Origin: Caldifarciminota bacterium
Lineage (GTDB): Bacteria; Hydrothermota; Tepidihabitantia; Tepidihabitantales; Tepidihabitantaceae
Direction of reading: 5' to 3'
Assembly (NCBI GenBank): GCA_016935775.1
Contig: JAFGQF010000086.1
Span: 1 to 22,097, forward strand
Length of the DNA: 22,097 nucleotides
The notes under the pieces: model-generated
What the model saw: only the letters and a program-made list of their open reading frames with translations
Told to the model about the DNA's origin: nothing
Databases searched by the model: none
Made by a program: the position numbers and the translations under genes
Shown: positions 20,410 to 22,097 of the stretch, piece after piece
How positions within the stretch are numbered: the first letter of the stretch is position 1
Layout of the letters: each line of letters begins with the position of its first letter

Positions 20410-21101
20410 CCGGCTTGCTCACCCGTTTCCGGCTCAGCCGGTTCGCCTGGACCGTGCTGGTGACGTTCTACTTCCTGGTCTTCTTCCGCAACTTCTTCCT
20501 GGATGCCGCGCCGGCGCGGGCGCTGATGCCGACCGCGCTCGCCTGGCTGTTCGTGCTCTGGCTGGCGCTCGAGTACTACGTTGGCTCGCCGTTCTTCCAG
20601 ACCGGCAAGGTTGAGAGCTCGGCGCTCTGGCGCGGGGTGTTCGCGTTCTACGTCTACCCGCTGCTCGGCTACCTGGTGGCCGACTACGGCTGGTGGGGCT
20701 GGACCCAGTTCCCGCTGCCGCCGGCGGTTGCATGGTTCCCGGGCATCGTTGTCTTCGCTGCCGGCACGTGGCTGCGGCTGGACACGCTGGCGGTGATGGT
20801 GCGCCTGGCGCGCGAGCCGGCCGGCGGCGAGGGGCTGGTGCCCGTGCGCAAGCTGGTGCAACAGCGAAACTGGCAGTGGTCACGCCACCCGCGCTACCTG
20901 GCGACGCTGGTGCAACTCGTCGGCGCGGCGCTGGCGTTCAACTCCTGGGGCGGGCTGGCGCTGGTGCTGGCCATCGGGCTGCCGCTGGTCCTGGTCCAGG
21001 CCCGGCACGAGGACCGCGGCCTGGCGGTTCAGCTCAAGGCCGACTTCGAGAGCTACGCGGCACGGGTGCCGTTCCTGTTCCCGTTCCGCAGGCGTCGCTA
21101 G
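20406..21101 (+). CDS. Membrane methyltransferase-like protein (ICMT/PEMT family)
   Basis: A 231-residue protein with about five or six hydrophobic segments (near 13-30, 41-58, 76-93, 108-125, 166-180 and 182-198). The C-terminal third has the isoprenylcysteine/phospholipid methyltransferase pattern: S-R-H-P-R-Y-L-A-T-L-V-Q-L-V-G (159-173) for SAM binding, then A-R-H-E-D-R-G-L and F-E-S-Y-A-A-R-V-P-F-L-F-P-F. Such bacterial proteins are often annotated as isoprenylcysteine carboxyl methyltransferase-like, but their substrates are mostly unknown and probably are lipids or small membrane molecules. ATG 20406 overlaps the lipoprotein stop (ATGA), so the two are co-translated. Its TAG shares a CTAG with the stop of the convergent gene. 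Confidence 0.75.
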   Translation: MTGLLTRFRLSRFAWTVLVTFYFLVFFRNFFLDAAPARALMPTALAWLFVLWLALEYYVGSPFFQTGKVESSALWRGVFAFYVYPLLGYLVADYGWWGWTQFPLPPAVAWFPGIVVFAAGTWLRLDTLAVMVRLAREPAGGEGLVPVRKLVQQRNWQWSRHPRYLATLVQLVGAALAFNSWGGLALVLAIGLPLVLVQARHEDRGLAVQLKADFESYAARVPFLFPFRRRR

Positions 21102-22097
21102 TCCGGCTCCTCGACGGTAATCCGCCAGCCGGGCGGCACGCCTTCGAGCCGCCGGGCGCGGCCGCTGCCGAAATTCACCTCGACGTCAACCGGCGCGTCC
21201 GATTCCCCGAGCCCGAAGTGCTGGACCAGCATATCCTGGCTGGTGGTGCCCGACCCGCCCGACACCTCGCGAATCCAGGCCTCGTCGCCGCGCCGGACCG
21301 TAACCCGGCAGCCGATGCCGGCCCGGTTGGCGCGCCGGCCGACGACCCGGACCTGGAGCCAGTGGTTGCCCGGTCGCAGGTCGTTGCGATAGAGCCGGAC
21401 TCCTGACCCGGACCCAACGACGAGGTCCATATCGCCATCGTTGTCGAAGTCGGCGAACGCGCAGCCCCAGCCGTTGTCCGCCCGCGTGCCGCTGAGCCAG
21501 GTGGTCTCGCGGAAGAGCACGCAGGAATCCGGGAACGGCCGGCCGAGGTTCTCGTACAGGAACGACCGCCGGCCCTCGTAGATTGAAGTGATGTACAGGT
21601 CGAGGTCCCCGTCGTTGTCCACGTCGGCCCAGGCCGGGTTGGAGTGGGTCTCCTCGTAGCGGATGCCGGACTTGGCCCGGACATCGCGGAAGCGCGGCTC
21701 GGCGCCGGGCCCGAGGTTCTCGTAGAGCCGGGAGCGGTTGGAGAACTCGATGTAGCGCGGGTGGGCGAGGTCGGCGGTGAACAGGTCGAGGTCGCCGTCG
21801 TTGTCGAAGTCGGCCCAGGCCGCGCCGATGGTGTGGCCGAACCAGCCGTCAACCTCGTCGCCGGCGACACCGAGGCGGGGCGCGGCGTTCTCGAACGTGC
21901 CGTCACCGCGGTTCAGCCAGAGGAAGTTCTCCTGCAGCCGGTAGTTGGCGACAAAGCAGTCCTGGTCCGAGTCATCGTCGAAGTCGGCCCAGGCCACGCC
22001 GCGGCCGGCGCGGTCTTCGCCGTAGGGCGCAGCGATGCCGGCCGGCCCGGTCGCGTCCACGAACCCCGACTCGGTGTTGCGCCAGAGCCGGTCGGGC
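21098..22097 (-). CDS. FG-GAP/VCBS repeat protein with ASPIC/UnbV domain (CRTAC1-like), N-terminus outside window
   Basis: The C-terminal 333 residues of a larger protein. The frame stays open to the window edge, where it reads R-L-W-R-N-T-E-S-G-F-V-D-A-T, an ordinary repeat unit; so the GTG at 22060 is not the real start. Four calcium-type loops are seen: D-F-D-D-D-S-D-Q-D, D-F-D-N-D-G-D-L-D, D-V-D-N-D-G-D-L-D and D-F-D-N-D-G-D-M-D, each in a blade with L-(Y/W)-x-N. This is the FG-GAP/VCBS propeller. The last about 90 residues match ASPIC/UnbV: N-H-W-L-Q-V-R-V-V-G, N-R-A-G-I-G-C-R-V-T-V-R, G-S-G-T-T-S-Q and H-F-G-L-G. The family is typically exported and its function is poorly known. The first visible loop is degenerate (S, Q and a C after it). 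Confidence 0.88.
   Translation of the reverse strand, partial: PDRLWRNTESGFVDATGPAGIAAPYGEDRAGRGVAWADFDDDSDQDCFVANYRLQENFLWLNRGDGTFENAAPRLGVAGDEVDGWFGHTIGAAWADFDNDGDLDLFTADLAHPRYIEFSNRSRLYENLGPGAEPRFRDVRAKSGIRYEETHSNPAWADVDNDGDLDLYITSIYEGRRSFLYENLGRPFPDSCVLFRETTWLSGTRADNGWGCAFADFDNDGDMDLVVGSGSGVRLYRNDLRPGNHWLQVRVVGRRANRAGIGCRVTVRRGDEAWIREVSGGSGTTSQDMLVQHFGLGESDAPVDVEVNFGSGRARRLEGVPPGWRITVEEPD

Noticed and set aside
22060..22062. GTG as the start of the CRTAC1-like gene
   Set aside because: The frame continues upstream to the window edge with clear family sequence, so the gene is only partly contained.
1..22097. CRISPR arrays, insertion sequences, prophage or defence genes
   Set aside because: No regular spaced repeats, transposase-like frames, inverted-repeat-bounded units or phage genes were seen; tandem repeats within rpsA, the propeller gene and the FG-GAP gene are protein-domain repeats.

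Overview
The window is a GC-rich bacterial chromosome segment (G+C clearly above 60 percent by eye). It is dense with housekeeping genes, with many GTG starts, one TTG start and short gene overlaps. The organism was a diderm: it carries LpxA, LpxC and LpxD, a Skp/OmpH-like periplasmic protein, a lipoprotein, and a secreted protein ending in a type A (Por/T9SS) sorting domain. The sorting domain and the order skp-lpxD-lpxC-fabZ-lpxA point to the FCB side of the bacterial tree. An uncultivated lineage such as WOR-3/Stahlbacteria would fit, but this is inference and no taxonomic marker was searched.

Positions 1-11016 form one apparent plus-strand operon with no internal promoter that I can see: cmk (3' end), plsC, ispH, rpsA, mtaB, a Skp/OmpH-like gene with an extra C-terminal domain, a short lpxD, lpxC, fabZ, lpxA, an eight-bladed PQQ-type propeller protein with a T9SS-type sorting domain, and folC. 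Most junctions are ATGA, GTGA or TGATG overlaps. The theme is the envelope (phospholipid acylation, first steps of lipid A, outer-membrane protein chaperoning, surface export) mixed with isoprenoid, translation and folate genes.

Positions 11084-18522 are the S10/spc ribosomal protein operon. It starts from a strong sigma70-type promoter (TTGACA, 16 nt, TATCAT) and a leader of about 110 nt, and runs rpsJ, rplC, rplD, rplW, rplB, rpsS, rplV, rpsC, rplP, rpmC, rpsQ, rplN, rplX, rplE, rpsN (zinc type), rpsH and rplF. It stops at a perfect 30-nt palindromic terminator straight after rplF, so the usual rplR-rpsE-rpmD-rplO-secY continuation is not here.

Positions 18542-19140 hold a minus-strand DUF4190 membrane protein gene and a plus-strand tRNA-Glu(CTC), driven by back-to-back promoters. 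Next come a GC hairpin and a consensus promoter whose expected start point falls on the start codon of a lipoprotein gene. That lipoprotein looks like a 5'-nucleotidase (UshA family) that has lost its metal ligands. It overlaps a membrane methyltransferase-like (ICMT/PEMT family) gene. On the minus strand a CRTAC1-type FG-GAP/ASPIC-UnbV protein runs off the right end; its stop codon and the methyltransferase stop share one CTAG.

No phage, transposon, CRISPR or defence system is visible. The points of interest are domain-level oddities (short LpxD, Skp fusion, degenerate nucleotidase), the truncated spc operon, and four promoters that all have 16-nt spacers. No stretch over 300 bases lacks a gene; the largest gap, 11017-11228, holds the S10 promoter and leader.
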